A DNA stretch of 64,000 nucleotides from Paenibacillus timonensis (GTDB taxonomy: Bacteria > Bacillota > Bacilli > Paenibacillales > Paenibacillaceae), in contig NZ_WNZY01000006.1 in NCBI RefSeq assembly GCF_009725205.1, forward strand, positions 186,001 through 250,000. The letters run 5' to 3'. Shown in pieces: positions 15,830 to 24,057 of the stretch. Position numbers and translations under genes: made by a program. Positions within the stretch are counted from its first letter, which is position 1. Each line of letters begins with the position of its first letter. A model generated the notes under the pieces. The model saw nothing but the letters and a program-made list of their open reading frames with translations, ran no database searches and had not been told where the DNA came from.

Positions 15830-17403
15830 TGCGGAAGGACATGGCGGCCGCAGAGGTGCAGGGGCTGCGGTTGAAGTTCCCCGGTGAAGCCGATTTCGTG
15901 TTCAAGGATTTGGATTTCTCGGTTGTGCGCGGAGAACATGTGCTGCTATTGGGCCCCAGCGGATGCGGGAAATCGACGCTGCTTCAGGTCTTGTCCGGCA
16001 TCATCCCGGACTTGGTGGAAATCCCGATGCGGACGTCCGCGCAGCAGCTCCCGACATCGTGGCGCTTCCTGTTTCAGGACCCCGAGACCCAATTCTGTAT
16101 GCCTTATGTTGACGAGGAGCTAGCCTTTGCCCTGGAAAACCTCGGCATACCGCAGCCCGAGATGTCCGCGCGGATGGAAGCCGCCTTGGCTGAGGTGGGC
16201 CTCGATTTGCCCGAGCTCCACGTGTTGATCGATTCGCTGTCCCAGGGGATGAAACAGCGATTAGCGCTCGCTTCGATCCTGTTGGGCGATCCGGAGGTGC
16301 TGCTGCTCGACGAGCCTTCCGCCCTGCTGGACCCGCTGGGGCGCGAGCAAATCTGGCAAGCGATCGCCAAGGTAGCCGAGGGGCGGACCTTAATGATCGT
16401 GGAGCATCGGATCGAAGAATTGACGGCGCTAGGACTTGTTGACCGGGTCGTGTTATTCGGACCGGACGGACGGGTACTCGGCGAAGGCGCACCGGAGGTG
16501 GTGTTTGACACGTATCGTTCCGCTCTTGTGGAGTTTGGGATTTGGTATCCTGGCGTGTGGGAGGAATACTTGGACTCGGAAGGCGGCCGTCGCTTGCTTG
16601 AGCCGACGGAGAATGTCCGGGAGGCGAATGGGCCCGTCACGGTGGAGTTGAAGGATTTTCGCGGATTTCGGCAAGGACGTCCGGTCATTGAAGTCGGGCA
16701 AGCTGCCGTGTATCCCGGCGATTGGATCGCGGTCACGGGACCCAATGGTGCAGGGAAGAGCTCGTTGCTGCTTAGCCTGATCGGTCTGCTTCCGGCAGAG
16801 GGCACGTACGTGCTCCAGGGAAAGCGGATGGAGACGGGGAAGCTGCGCCGCCGTTCCCGTAAACGGCAGCTGGAGCGGTCTGCTCGCGAGATCGGATTCG
16901 TTTTCCAAAATCCCGAATTCCAGTTCGTCGCGGATCGGGTGGCGGATGAAGTGGCCTTTTCCCTACGGGAAGACGGACTTGGTGTTGAAGCCATCCGCGA
17001 ACGGGTGGCGGAGTGCTTGAATCGATTTGGCCTAACCGGCTTGGAGGGTCGTCATCCTTATCAGTTGTCGCTGGGCCAGAAGCGGCGCCTCAGCGTGGCC
17101 GCGGCGGCGGTGCGCGAGCAGCGGCTGCTGTTGCTCGATGAGCCGACCTTCGGCCAGGACGCAGTAAACACGTTCGCCATCCTGCAGTTATGCGAAGAGC
17201 TGCGCCGCCGTGGAATAGCCATCCTCATGGTCACGCACGAGGAACGGATCGCCGAACGAGTCGCAACCCAACATTGGGAGGTGCGGGAGGGGCGGATCCT
17301 ATCGCAGCGGATCACCCCGCGGGCCGCGAACCGTCTGGCGAACGGGGGTACACCGACCGGACCGATTGGACCATCCGAGACTGAGGCGGTGATGGCGAAA
17401 TGA
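15829..17403 (+). CDS. ykoD: ECF transporter duplicated ATPase, YkoD type
   Basis: This 524-residue protein contains two ABC ATPase domains in one chain and should energise thiamine-precursor uptake. The first domain has Walker A GPSGCGKST, signature LSQGMKQR and Walker B VLLLDEPSA. The second has GPNGAGKSS, LSLGQKRR and LLLLDEPTF. The domains are joined near residues 255-285. The ATG overlaps the ykoE stop (TGATG), implying translational coupling. A fused ATPase pair is the usual form in YkoEDC systems. Confidence 0.92.
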   Translation: MRKDMAAAEVQGLRLKFPGEADFVFKDLDFSVVRGEHVLLLGPSGCGKSTLLQVLSGIIPDLVEIPMRTSAQQLPTSWRFLFQDPETQFCMPYVDEELAFALENLGIPQPEMSARMEAALAEVGLDLPELHVLIDSLSQGMKQRLALASILLGDPEVLLLDEPSALLDPLGREQIWQAIAKVAEGRTLMIVEHRIEELTALGLVDRVVLFGPDGRVLGEGAPEVVFDTYRSALVEFGIWYPGVWEEYLDSEGGRRLLEPTENVREANGPVTVELKDFRGFRQGRPVIEVGQAAVYPGDWIAVTGPNGAGKSSLLLSLIGLLPAEGTYVLQGKRMETGKLRRRSRKRQLERSAREIGFVFQNPEFQFVADRVADEVAFSLREDGLGVEAIRERVAECLNRFGLTGLEGRHPYQLSLGQKRRLSVAAAAVREQRLLLLDEPTFGQDAVNTFAILQLCEELRRRGIAILMVTHEERIAERVATQHWEVREGRILSQRITPRAANRLANGGTPTGPIGPSETEAVMAK

Positions 17404-18203
17404 GGCGGTTCCTAACGCCGAAGCGGCAGACGTGGCTGCACCGGGCGAACCCGGCTGCCAAGCTGGCTTTGATGATCTTGTTGTTTCTGCTAACGTTATT
17501 CACCCATCGGCTGGACTTCATCTTTTATCAGGCGATCTTGTTTACGGTGCTGTTATTCCTGTTTAGCGGGTATGAGCTTTGGAAAATCGCCCTGCTTATT
17601 CTCCCCTTCGCGTTGATCTTCGCTTCCTCGGCGGCAACGATGATCCTGTTCGGCAAAGGCGAACAGGTTTGGTGGGCATGGGGATTATTCCGGATCTCCG
17701 AGGAAAGCTTCTTCCGAGGGATCCATATCGGGTTCAAAGCGGTGGCATTTGCCGCCGAAGGGCTGCTGTTTGTGTTGACTACGCCGTCGGTTTCCTTGTT
17801 TTACGCGCTGATGCAACAGGCGAAACTGCCGCCGAAATATGCGTACAGCTTTATGGCCTCGGTCCGGTTACTCCCCATGGTATGGGAGGAGCTGCTTGTC
17901 CGTCGCAATGCGTTGCTGATCCGCGGCGTTCGCAGGCCGCACGGGCTGCCCGGACTCGTCGTCCAAGCCAAGCTTTACGCCGTGCCGCTGTTATCTCAGA
18001 GCATTCGCCGGGCGCATCGTGTCGCCGTTGCGATGGAAGCCAAAGCATTCAGCGGAAATCGGCCTCGGACCTATTATTACCGCACTGCTTACTCGCGGTA
18101 CGATGTGCTGGTGCTCTTGCTCTTGGCCATCGTTGCCGTTGCGGCATATACGCTTGCGGTCGTTTACCCGCCGTTTGGCATCGCGGATGTACGTTACCGT
18201 TAA
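17400..18203 (+). CDS. ykoC: ECF transporter transmembrane component, YkoC/EcfT type
   Basis: This 267-residue protein is the coupling transmembrane subunit of the transporter. It begins with a short basic segment ending in LHRANPAAKLALM, the usual EcfT start. Hydrophobic helices follow, then a cytoplasmic region with an ARG-like coupling motif near AMEAKAFSGNRPRT. It overlaps ykoD by four bases (ATGA). No ykoF homologue (the soluble thiamine/HMP-binding protein of B. subtilis) is present. Confidence 0.9.
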   Translation: MRRFLTPKRQTWLHRANPAAKLALMILLFLLTLFTHRLDFIFYQAILFTVLLFLFSGYELWKIALLILPFALIFASSAATMILFGKGEQVWWAWGLFRISEESFFRGIHIGFKAVAFAAEGLLFVLTTPSVSLFYALMQQAKLPPKYAYSFMASVRLLPMVWEELLVRRNALLIRGVRRPHGLPGLVVQAKLYAVPLLSQSIRRAHRVAVAMEAKAFSGNRPRTYYYRTAYSRYDVLVLLLLAIVAVAAYTLAVVYPPFGIADVRYR

Positions 18204-18221
18204 TCATCATGCAATGAATCG

Positions 18222-18277
18222 AAGGGGCTTATTCCCGAGAACCACTCATGACCGGTTCCGAGGTATAAGCCCCTTTG
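18222..18277. terminator. terminator between ykoC and the YheC/D gene
   Basis: AAGGGGCTTAT and ATAAGCCCCTT form the outer stem, with an inner GAACC/GGTTC helix. It can serve both convergent genes. Confidence 0.75.
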
Positions 18278-18295
18278 GTATGCTCCAACACCTAC

Positions 18296-19420
18296 TTATT
18301 CGGATGAACGTTGCGGTGTAACGTTCCGCTGCTCGGGCTGCCCGAGCAAATAACGAGCGTAGGCCATGGGTTGGCGATAGGAATCTTTCCAAATCTCGGG
18401 CAGTCCGGCTTTGCGAAAGCCGTAACGCTGATCACGCCCGTTGCATTCGATAAAGTAAGGACGCCCGCTTTCGGTTAGACCGATGTCTAGCCCCAGGTCG
18501 GCGAGGAGCGGCAGTCGGCCGCCCAGGTGGTGCGAGATCGCCAAGGCCAGGTTCTCAACGTGAGCCAATGCCGAAGGAACGCTCCCCTCCGGGAGAGCCT
18601 TGGCTAGCAGTTCTTCGGCGGGCAGGGCCTCTCCGCCTTTGGCGATGTTGCAAACGAAGCTCCCTGCGGCGGCGACTTTGGCGAAACGTCCCGTGACACC
18701 CCATTCGCCTCCGCTCCCTCGCTGTACGGTGATCCGCAGATCGATGGGGCGCCCTTCGTACTCCGCCAGCGGTATACGCTCCTGCACCAGATAAGGCGTG
18801 CGCCGGAGCATACGCCGAGTCCATGCCGGCAGTTCCCTTTGGTGGAGCCGTACCGTGTTCCATCTCCGCTTGCCTATAGGCGAAGCATAAGTAAGTTCCC
18901 AACCGGTCGACCGTGCGTACCGCAATCGCATGACGCCGTGACCGACGGAGCCGCGGATCGGCTTTAAGATGAGATCGGGATGCCGAGACATCATCCTCCG
19001 CAAGTTTTCGGAGGTCAGCGGCATCGCCGCCGGAAGGTACGCCCGTAGATGGGGAGCATTCCAGAGCAGGCGGTGGATGAAGTCTTTTCCGTAACGATTG
19101 TTCACGTTAAAGACCGTGATCCCCCGGTCCTTTAGGGATTGGAGTTTTTTGTGGGCCGCGAGTCTGGGATAGAGCGCTCGATTATGGATCACCGACGGCA
19201 AAGGCAGCTCTTGTTCTACATATTCGATACCGTTGTATACATACGCGACACAGCGATCCCCTGCCGAATCGATGCCCCCAAGACGCAAGAAAATGGGGAT
19301 TAATCCGTATTCCCGCGCGGTTTCTTCATACCCTGCGATCCACTCTTGGCCGGTTCTGTGCGTTGGGATCCCTCGGTACATGCTGGAGTTCAGCAAGATT
19401 CCGACAGTGTCCTGACTCAA
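18296..19420 (-). CDS. YheC/YheD-family spore coat ATP-grasp protein
   Basis: This 374-residue protein belongs to the YheC/YheD group of ATP-grasp proteins found in Bacillus spore coats. Family marks are GILLNSSMYRGIP near the N-terminus, INVNNRYGKDFIHRLL-like spacing in the middle, DLILKPIRGSVGHGVMRL (nucleotide-binding loop), RITVQRG, and LDIGLTESGRPYFIECNGRDQRYGFRK near the end. The TTG at 19420 is chosen because GGAGG stands eight bases upstream; the longer ATG reading has no ribosome site. A ligase activity is expected from the fold, but its substrate is not known. It is divergent from the spore-glycan locus. Confidence 0.82.
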   Translation of the reverse strand: MSQDTVGILLNSSMYRGIPTHRTGQEWIAGYEETAREYGLIPIFLRLGGIDSAGDRCVAYVYNGIEYVEQELPLPSVIHNRALYPRLAAHKKLQSLKDRGITVFNVNNRYGKDFIHRLLWNAPHLRAYLPAAMPLTSENLRRMMSRHPDLILKPIRGSVGHGVMRLRYARSTGWELTYASPIGKRRWNTVRLHQRELPAWTRRMLRRTPYLVQERIPLAEYEGRPIDLRITVQRGSGGEWGVTGRFAKVAAAGSFVCNIAKGGEALPAEELLAKALPEGSVPSALAHVENLALAISHHLGGRLPLLADLGLDIGLTESGRPYFIECNGRDQRYGFRKAGLPEIWKDSYRQPMAYARYLLGQPEQRNVTPQRSSE

Positions 19421-19451
19421 GTGGGTGTCCTCCTTCCCGTGCTTCTTCCTC

Positions 19452-19480
19452 CAATGTATGTTGTCCCGGGTAAAAAGAGT
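19452..19480 (-). promoter_or_regulatory. sigma-K-like promoter for the YheC/D gene
   Basis: On the minus strand, AC at 19480-19479 and CATACATTG at 19460-19452 are 18 bp apart. The Bacillus sigma-K consensus is AC, 16-17 bp, CATAnnnTA. This is one base off in spacing and one in the -10, so it is only suggestive. Confidence 0.35.
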
Positions 19481-19572
19481 GGACGACTGTGCTGCGACAG
19501 CCGCCTGTTTTCGGGCGATCACCGGGAGAGGCGCGTCTGTGGCAAATTGGGCTCTTCTTCCGTAAAGGTGTC

Positions 19573-19600
19573 ACATTTGCCGGATCGGTTTCGTATATTT
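19573..19600 (+). promoter_or_regulatory. sigma-K-like promoter for the first glycosyltransferase
   Basis: AC at 19573-19574 and CGTATATTT starting at 19592 are 17 bp apart. The -10 has two mismatches to CATAnnnTA. Weak alone, but it lies back to back with the similar site of the YheC/D gene. Confidence 0.28.
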
Positions 19601-19642
19601 AGGGTAATGAAATTAGCGTAACGGGAAGAAGGGAGACTTCAC

Positions 19643-20803
19643 ATGGATCGGGAAAAAGTCGCGGTCATCGCACCCGGCGCCCTTGCAGCAACTTCAGGAA
19701 AACACCGGCCGGTGGAGAGGGTGCTTGAGCGGATGATTCCTCATGCGGCGGAGCAGTTGCACATTCGCATCTTCGGCATCGCGGACGGACATTTGCCGTC
19801 CCAAGGCTGGATCGGCAGCGTCCCCTTTTACCGTCTGCCGGGGGGACGGAACTACCTGGAGTCGCTGCTGCGGCATCTGCGCAAGTGGCGTCCGGACACG
19901 GTGGACGTACACGGCCGGCCGATGCTAGCCTGCCAGTTGAAGGGGCGGCTTCCGCTTGCTCGCGTATTGTTAACCATGCCCTCCGCTCCGGTCTTCTCCC
20001 CCTCCTGTCACCCCAAAGCGTGCACCCCACATGTCCTGGAAAGCGTGGACGGCCTGATCGTCAACAGCGAACGAGCCAAGGCGGAACTACTAGCGCATTT
20101 CCCCTCTCTGCTCACCCCGGTTTGGGTAAATCTTCCGGGGGCCAACTTGGAGGATCACGTACCGCGCTGGACGCCGGACGGGGAACGGCAACGCCGGCAT
20201 CGGCTGGCGGAGCTGGGGTGGTCGGACCGGAAGATCATCCTGTTGGCCGGTTGCTTGCCATCGGCTGGCGAAGAGAACCGGATCGTCTCGGCGCTCTCCG
20301 ACGTTTTGAATCGTATGCCGGAGGCCATGCTGATGTTTCTTGCTTCCGACGTCCCCAGTTCGCCGCGAGCCATTCATGAGCTTGCCGCATATTTCCCGGA
20401 ACGGATCGTTCGTCTACCGGCCGCCCCAACCTGCACGCTAGCAGATGGATATCTCTTGGGGGATTGTCTGGTTCTGTTGCCTGGCGATGAAACGACGTCG
20501 ATGTTAACCCGTCTTGAGGCGATGGCCGCAGGCGTTCCGACGCTGGATGCCAGCGACTCCCCGGTGGTCGAGTTTGCGGCTGACGGCCTCCTTGCAGGAG
20601 GGCCAGATGCGAGTTTAATGGACCGGATCGTTCTGCTGCTGCAAGATGAGGAGGTTAGCCAAGTTTTGGGCCGCGCCGGCCGAGAGATCGTTCGCCGCCA
20701 TTACCGCTGGGAGCACGTTGCGGACCGTTGGGTGAACATCGTTCGCGCCGGGAATGCTGAGGCTAAGACTCCAACCGCAAGCCGTCGCAGCATAAAGAAC
20801 TGA
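19643..20803 (+). CDS. GT4-type glycosyltransferase (CotSA-like)
   Basis: This 386-residue protein has the two-Rossmann GT-B layout: an N-terminal acceptor domain with VNSERAKAEL near residue 135 and a C-terminal donor domain starting at KIILLAGCLPSAGEENRI. The nucleotide-sugar contact is the MLTRLEAMAAGVPTLDASDSPVVEF stretch. That is the CotSA/RfaG-like GT4 family. RBS GGGAGA precedes the ATG. Proteins of this type sit in spore-coat polysaccharide loci of Bacillus, and the divergent YheC/D gene supports that role here. The sugar and acceptor are unknown. Confidence 0.8.
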   Translation: MDREKVAVIAPGALAATSGKHRPVERVLERMIPHAAEQLHIRIFGIADGHLPSQGWIGSVPFYRLPGGRNYLESLLRHLRKWRPDTVDVHGRPMLACQLKGRLPLARVLLTMPSAPVFSPSCHPKACTPHVLESVDGLIVNSERAKAELLAHFPSLLTPVWVNLPGANLEDHVPRWTPDGERQRRHRLAELGWSDRKIILLAGCLPSAGEENRIVSALSDVLNRMPEAMLMFLASDVPSSPRAIHELAAYFPERIVRLPAAPTCTLADGYLLGDCLVLLPGDETTSMLTRLEAMAAGVPTLDASDSPVVEFAADGLLAGGPDASLMDRIVLLLQDEEVSQVLGRAGREIVRRHYRWEHVADRWVNIVRAGNAEAKTPTASRRSIKN

Positions 20804-20951
20804 ACCGGGTCGGTTCACCGACTACGTATCTTCCCCATCGTAGAAACCGGAGGGTAACATAGGATCCGTCCGCAAGGCGGTATTGTATATGAAGAACCGA
20901 ATACAATCGGGCCATTTCGGTAATTTCATCCGAATGGATCTGAATTTTCAT
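20763..20951 (-). CDS. possible small hypothetical protein
   Basis: This 62-codon frame begins MKIQIHSDEITEM and contains plausible protein-like text (IQYRLADGSYVTLRFLRWGRY). It overlaps the end of the upstream glycosyltransferase gene on the opposite strand by 41 bp. Only a poor ribosome site (GAGCGG) is seen and I do not recognise the family. It is listed because 20804-21310 has no other gene. Confidence 0.25.
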   Translation of the reverse strand: MKIQIHSDEITEMARLYSVLHIQYRLADGSYVTLRFLRWGRYVVGEPTRFSSLCCDGLRLES

Positions 20952-21143
20952 ATCTATTCGCCGCTCAGGGGGCATAACGGGAGAAGGTGTAGGATTAACC
21001 GAATAGAATTCGGATTTTTGGCCGTAGGCACCGTTCTGTATGCGAAAAATCGAATACCATGGGCGAATGCCCGGTTTTTGCGATGCAGATAAGATGGTGC
21101 AAATTGGTGTTACAACCCGTACTGTACGAATAGCCAACTAACT
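20804..21143. other. 340-bp intergenic stretch
   Basis: The interval between the first glycosyltransferase and the terminator at 21144 holds no convincing plus-strand gene. It contains the weak minus-strand frame above. It also has several short self-complementary stretches, for example CCGAATAGAATTCGG near 20999-21013 and CGGTAACATT-like AT-rich spacers. Because a strong plus-strand terminator closes it, the stretch is probably a long 3' untranslated region or an unrecognised small RNA. Confidence 0.35.
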
Positions 21144-21170
21144 AAAGACCCGGTAAAGCGGGTCTTTTTT
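21144..21170 (+). terminator. factor-independent terminator
   Basis: AAGACCCG and CGGGTCTT pair around a GTAAAG loop and run into TTTTTTG. It lies 340 bp past the nearest plus-strand gene. Confidence 0.85.
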
Positions 21171-21240
21171 GTTATTTTGCAGACGAATCGGGCGACGGGG
21201 CCCTTGCCGCATTCGTGTGGACAGCTGTACGTTTGCCGTT

Positions 21241-21267
21241 ACCACCCCCCCGGCTTCACATACACTG
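21241..21267 (+). promoter_or_regulatory. sigma-K-like promoter for the glycan operon
   Basis: AC at 21241-21242 and CATACACTG at 21259-21267 are 16 bp apart. This matches the sigma-K pattern except for the final base. It lies about 35 bp upstream of the GTG start at 21311. Confidence 0.4.
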
Positions 21268-21310
21268 TGGTATATGCTCCGGTATTATCACGTTTTGGGA
21301 GGAAATCGAT

Positions 21311-22138
21311 GTGGTCAAAAAACGCAAGCCGCGCATCCGACTGAACCGTAAACCGATTCAGCGTAAGCCGACGTTACCGCGTTTGGTCAATCATCAGGCC
21401 CCCCTGGTATCCATCATCATCCCGGCGATGAATGAAAGGGCGACGCTGGCCGGCGTGTTGCGTGAGGCGGGCCGGGTTCATCCGTACAGCGAGACGATCG
21501 TCGTCGTCAATGGATCGACCGACGGGACCGCTGAGCTGGCGAAAGCCTGCGGTGCCCGTGTGCTCGGAACACCGGAGCCGCTGGGGCATGATGTCGGCCG
21601 GCGCGTTGGGGCGGAGGCCGCACGCGGCCAAGCGCTGCTGTTCGTTGACGCTGACATGATTATTCCCGCTCGGGAGCTACGCCCTTATGTTAAGGCGGTG
21701 TTAGCCGGCGTCGACGTTGCGCTAAATGGCTACTCAGGTCCGGCGAGTCGGAAGGAAGCCCATCCGGTCGTTCTGGCTAAACACGTCCTAAACGGTTTGT
21801 TGCAGCGGTCCGACCTGCGGGGGGCTTCCTTGACGGCGGTGCCTCATGCGATGAGCCGGAAGGCGGTGGAAACCGTCGGACCGGACGCCCTGGAGGTTCC
21901 GCCGCTGGCCTTGGCTAGAGCGGTGCGACTCGGGTTAAACGTACAAGCGGTCCATACCGTTCCTGTCGGGAAGTTGAATCCTGCCCGGGGATGGGTGCGG
22001 AACAAGGGGAGACGCGTTGATCCGCTGACGGCACTAGTGGCAGGCGATCATTTGGAGGCGATTCATTGGCTACTCCGTCAGCAGGGTCCACGCGGTGGGT
22101 ACGGCGATTTAGGTCGGCAGCGCGGCAAGGTGAGGTGA
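21311..22138 (+). CDS. GT2-type glycosyltransferase with a basic N-terminus
   Basis: This 275-residue GT-A fold enzyme begins at GTG, eight bases after GGGAGG. The first 30 residues are rich in K and R (KKRKPRIRLNRKPIQRK). The catalytic region starts with VSIIIPAMNER, followed by VVVNGSTDGT, the LGHDVGRRVGAEAARG helix and the FVDADM metal motif (Asp113-Ala-Asp115). The second half carries SLTAVPHAMSRKAVETVG. The next gene encodes a clear paralogue, with the same LGHDVGR and SLTAVP segments. It is probably the first gene of the main glycan operon. Donor and acceptor are unknown. Confidence 0.82.
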   Translation: MVKKRKPRIRLNRKPIQRKPTLPRLVNHQAPLVSIIIPAMNERATLAGVLREAGRVHPYSETIVVVNGSTDGTAELAKACGARVLGTPEPLGHDVGRRVGAEAARGQALLFVDADMIIPARELRPYVKAVLAGVDVALNGYSGPASRKEAHPVVLAKHVLNGLLQRSDLRGASLTAVPHAMSRKAVETVGPDALEVPPLALARAVRLGLNVQAVHTVPVGKLNPARGWVRNKGRRVDPLTALVAGDHLEAIHWLLRQQGPRGGYGDLGRQRGKVR

Positions 22139-22145
22139 AACTTTG

Positions 22146-23276
22146 ATGGAAGCGAAGCAATCAATTAAGCAACGCCGGAAACGAAAAGGCGGATCCCTGG
22201 CCCGCCCGCAAGGAAGAGCTGGCCGGATGAAGAGCAGCTTGGCCCGCAGAGGCAGCCGTATGGCTCGGCCGTCCGCAAGGAAGGGGCTGGCCGGCGGCTT
22301 GATTCAACGCTTGAAAGCGAGGGCTCTGGCCGAAGGTGCCAGAGCAGCTGCGTCACGAGAGAAAGCAGCGGCCGATTCGCCTCACATGCAAGCTTGCTTT
22401 CAAGAATGGGCACGGGCGGAACGGTTGGACAATAGTCCCTTTGCGACTATTTTAGCAGCCTCCTTGGCGTATCGCCGCGGTTATGCCGATACGGCCGGGC
22501 TGAGTACGCCGTGGCTCCCTTTGCCGCTGAACGGGAGCGCCTCGGCTATCGTGACGGCGAGCAATGAGGAGAAGACGCTGCCTGCGGTTGTGGCAGAGCT
22601 TCGCAAGCTGCCGTTGCAGGAAATTATCGTGGTTCTAAACGGCTGCAATGACGGCAGCTTTACCGCTGTGGACCGGGATCCGCGGATCACGCGGCTTAGC
22701 TTCCCTGAACGATTGGGCCATGACGTAGGCCGAGCGATCGGGGCGGCAGCGGCCACCGGAGACATTCTCCTCTTCACGGATGGGGATCTGTGCGTCGGCG
22801 CAGAGGATTTAGCCGCCTTCCTGATCGCGATCGACCAGGGAATGGACTTGGCGTTAAACGATTTGTCGCCGTATCTGCCGCCCTTTTCCCAACAGGATGA
22901 GGTGACGCGCTGCAAGGCCTTCCTTAACCTGGCGTTAGGGCGTCCGGATTTGAAGGCGAACTCGCTGACGGCGGTGCCGAACGCCTTGTCCCGCCGTGCG
23001 TTGCAAACGGTGGGGACCGCTGCCCTGATCGTTCCTCCGAAAGCCCAGGCGCTGGCTTTAGCCCGCGGTCTTAAAGCGGGTGCGCCCATTTCCGTGGACG
23101 TGATCCGCAAAAACCGGATTCGCACCAGTAACAGCGGAACGGGCAACGCAGTCGCGCAAATGATCATCGGCGATCATATGGAAGCGCTCGGCGAGGTTAT
23201 GAAGACGGAGGGCGTCCGTCTGCGGTTCGCGACAATCGGGCGCAGTGAATTGGCGAAAATGAGGAATGCCCGATGA
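22146..23276 (+). CDS. GT2-type glycosyltransferase paralogue with polybasic N-terminal domain
   Basis: This 376-residue protein is a paralogue of the upstream enzyme. Its catalytic half starts near residue 133 (AIVTASNEEKTLPAV) and has VVLNGCNDGS, RLGHDVGRAIGAAAATG, the metal motif FTDGDL and SLTAVPNALSRRALQTVG. Before it are about 75 residues very rich in K, R, G and A (starting EAKQSIKQRRKRKGG), then a helical segment with YRRGYADTAG. The ATG at 22146 follows GAGGTG by nine bases; a TTG one codon earlier is also possible. It overlaps the next gene by four bases. The basic region could bind a polyanion; that is inference. Confidence 0.8.
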   Translation: MEAKQSIKQRRKRKGGSLARPQGRAGRMKSSLARRGSRMARPSARKGLAGGLIQRLKARALAEGARAAASREKAAADSPHMQACFQEWARAERLDNSPFATILAASLAYRRGYADTAGLSTPWLPLPLNGSASAIVTASNEEKTLPAVVAELRKLPLQEIIVVLNGCNDGSFTAVDRDPRITRLSFPERLGHDVGRAIGAAAATGDILLFTDGDLCVGAEDLAAFLIAIDQGMDLALNDLSPYLPPFSQQDEVTRCKAFLNLALGRPDLKANSLTAVPNALSRRALQTVGTAALIVPPKAQALALARGLKAGAPISVDVIRKNRIRTSNSGTGNAVAQMIIGDHMEALGEVMKTEGVRLRFATIGRSELAKMRNAR

Positions 23277-24022
23277 GCGGAACCGGTGTCACGAGCATTA
23301 TCATTCCTACTTATAACGGATTACACTTGCTCGCCCCTTGTGTGGAGGCGATCCGCCAATATACGGAGACGCCCTACGAAATAATCGTCGTGGATAACGG
23401 CTCCGAGGACGACACCGCGTCGTTTTGCCTGAAGGAGCGCTTGATCCTCGCGGCGCTCCCGCGAAATGAAGGATTTCCGGTCGCCGTAAATCGGGGGTTG
23501 TCCGTCGCTTCAGGCGATCAGTTGCTTATCCTGAACAACGATGTCGCCGTCTCCCCGCGATGGCTCTCCAATTTGTTGCTGGCGCTGCACAGCGCCCCCG
23601 ATGTAGGCCTTGTTGGTCCGGTGACCAATTACGCCAGCGGACGGCAACAGGTTGCGATTGACTGGGTGGAAGGCGAGGATTTCGCCCAAGCGGCGGAGAA
23701 ACATAACCGTTCTGATTCTTCCAAATGGCAGGAGGTCCAGCGGCTTGTCGGGATGTGTCTGCTGTTTAAGCGAGAGGTACTGGAGCGGGCGGGGCTCTTC
23801 GACGAAGGATATTCGCCCGGACATTATGAAGATGACGATTACTGCTACCGCGCGCGGCAGCTGGGCTACCGTCTGCTCATTTGCGGGGATACGCTGGTGT
23901 ACCATGAAGGCAGCTCCAGCTTTAAAGCCCAGCATCCGGAAGGGTGGAATGAACTCCTGGAACGGAACCGTATGCGGTTTATCGAGAAATGGGGAGTGGA
24001 TCCCTGGCAATTTATCTCATGA
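23273..24022 (+). CDS. GT2-family glycosyltransferase (rhamnosyltransferase-like)
   Basis: This 249-residue GT-A enzyme begins TSIIIPTYNGLHLL. It continues with VVDNGSEDDT, LNNDVAVSPRWL (metal-binding NND variant), the GLVGPVTNYASG turn and FDEGYSPGHYEDDDYCYRA, whose ED pair is the likely catalytic base. This pattern is that of the WbbL/RfbF-like group, whose members often add deoxysugars. The ATG overlaps the upstream stop (ATGA). It is similar to the catalytic domain of the protein at 26082-27407. It has no basic tail and no tetrad tag. Confidence 0.87.
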   Translation: MSGTGVTSIIIPTYNGLHLLAPCVEAIRQYTETPYEIIVVDNGSEDDTASFCLKERLILAALPRNEGFPVAVNRGLSVASGDQLLILNNDVAVSPRWLSNLLLALHSAPDVGLVGPVTNYASGRQQVAIDWVEGEDFAQAAEKHNRSDSSKWQEVQRLVGMCLLFKREVLERAGLFDEGYSPGHYEDDDYCYRARQLGYRLLICGDTLVYHEGSSSFKAQHPEGWNELLERNRMRFIEKWGVDPWQFIS

Positions 24023-24057
24023 GAAAATCAAATCTTTGGCATAAAGGAGGAGCGTTC

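Noticed and set aside
22481..23167. 228-codon minus-strand frame inside the polybasic GT2 gene
   Set aside because: It is the shadow of the plus-strand gene, which carries GT2 motifs.
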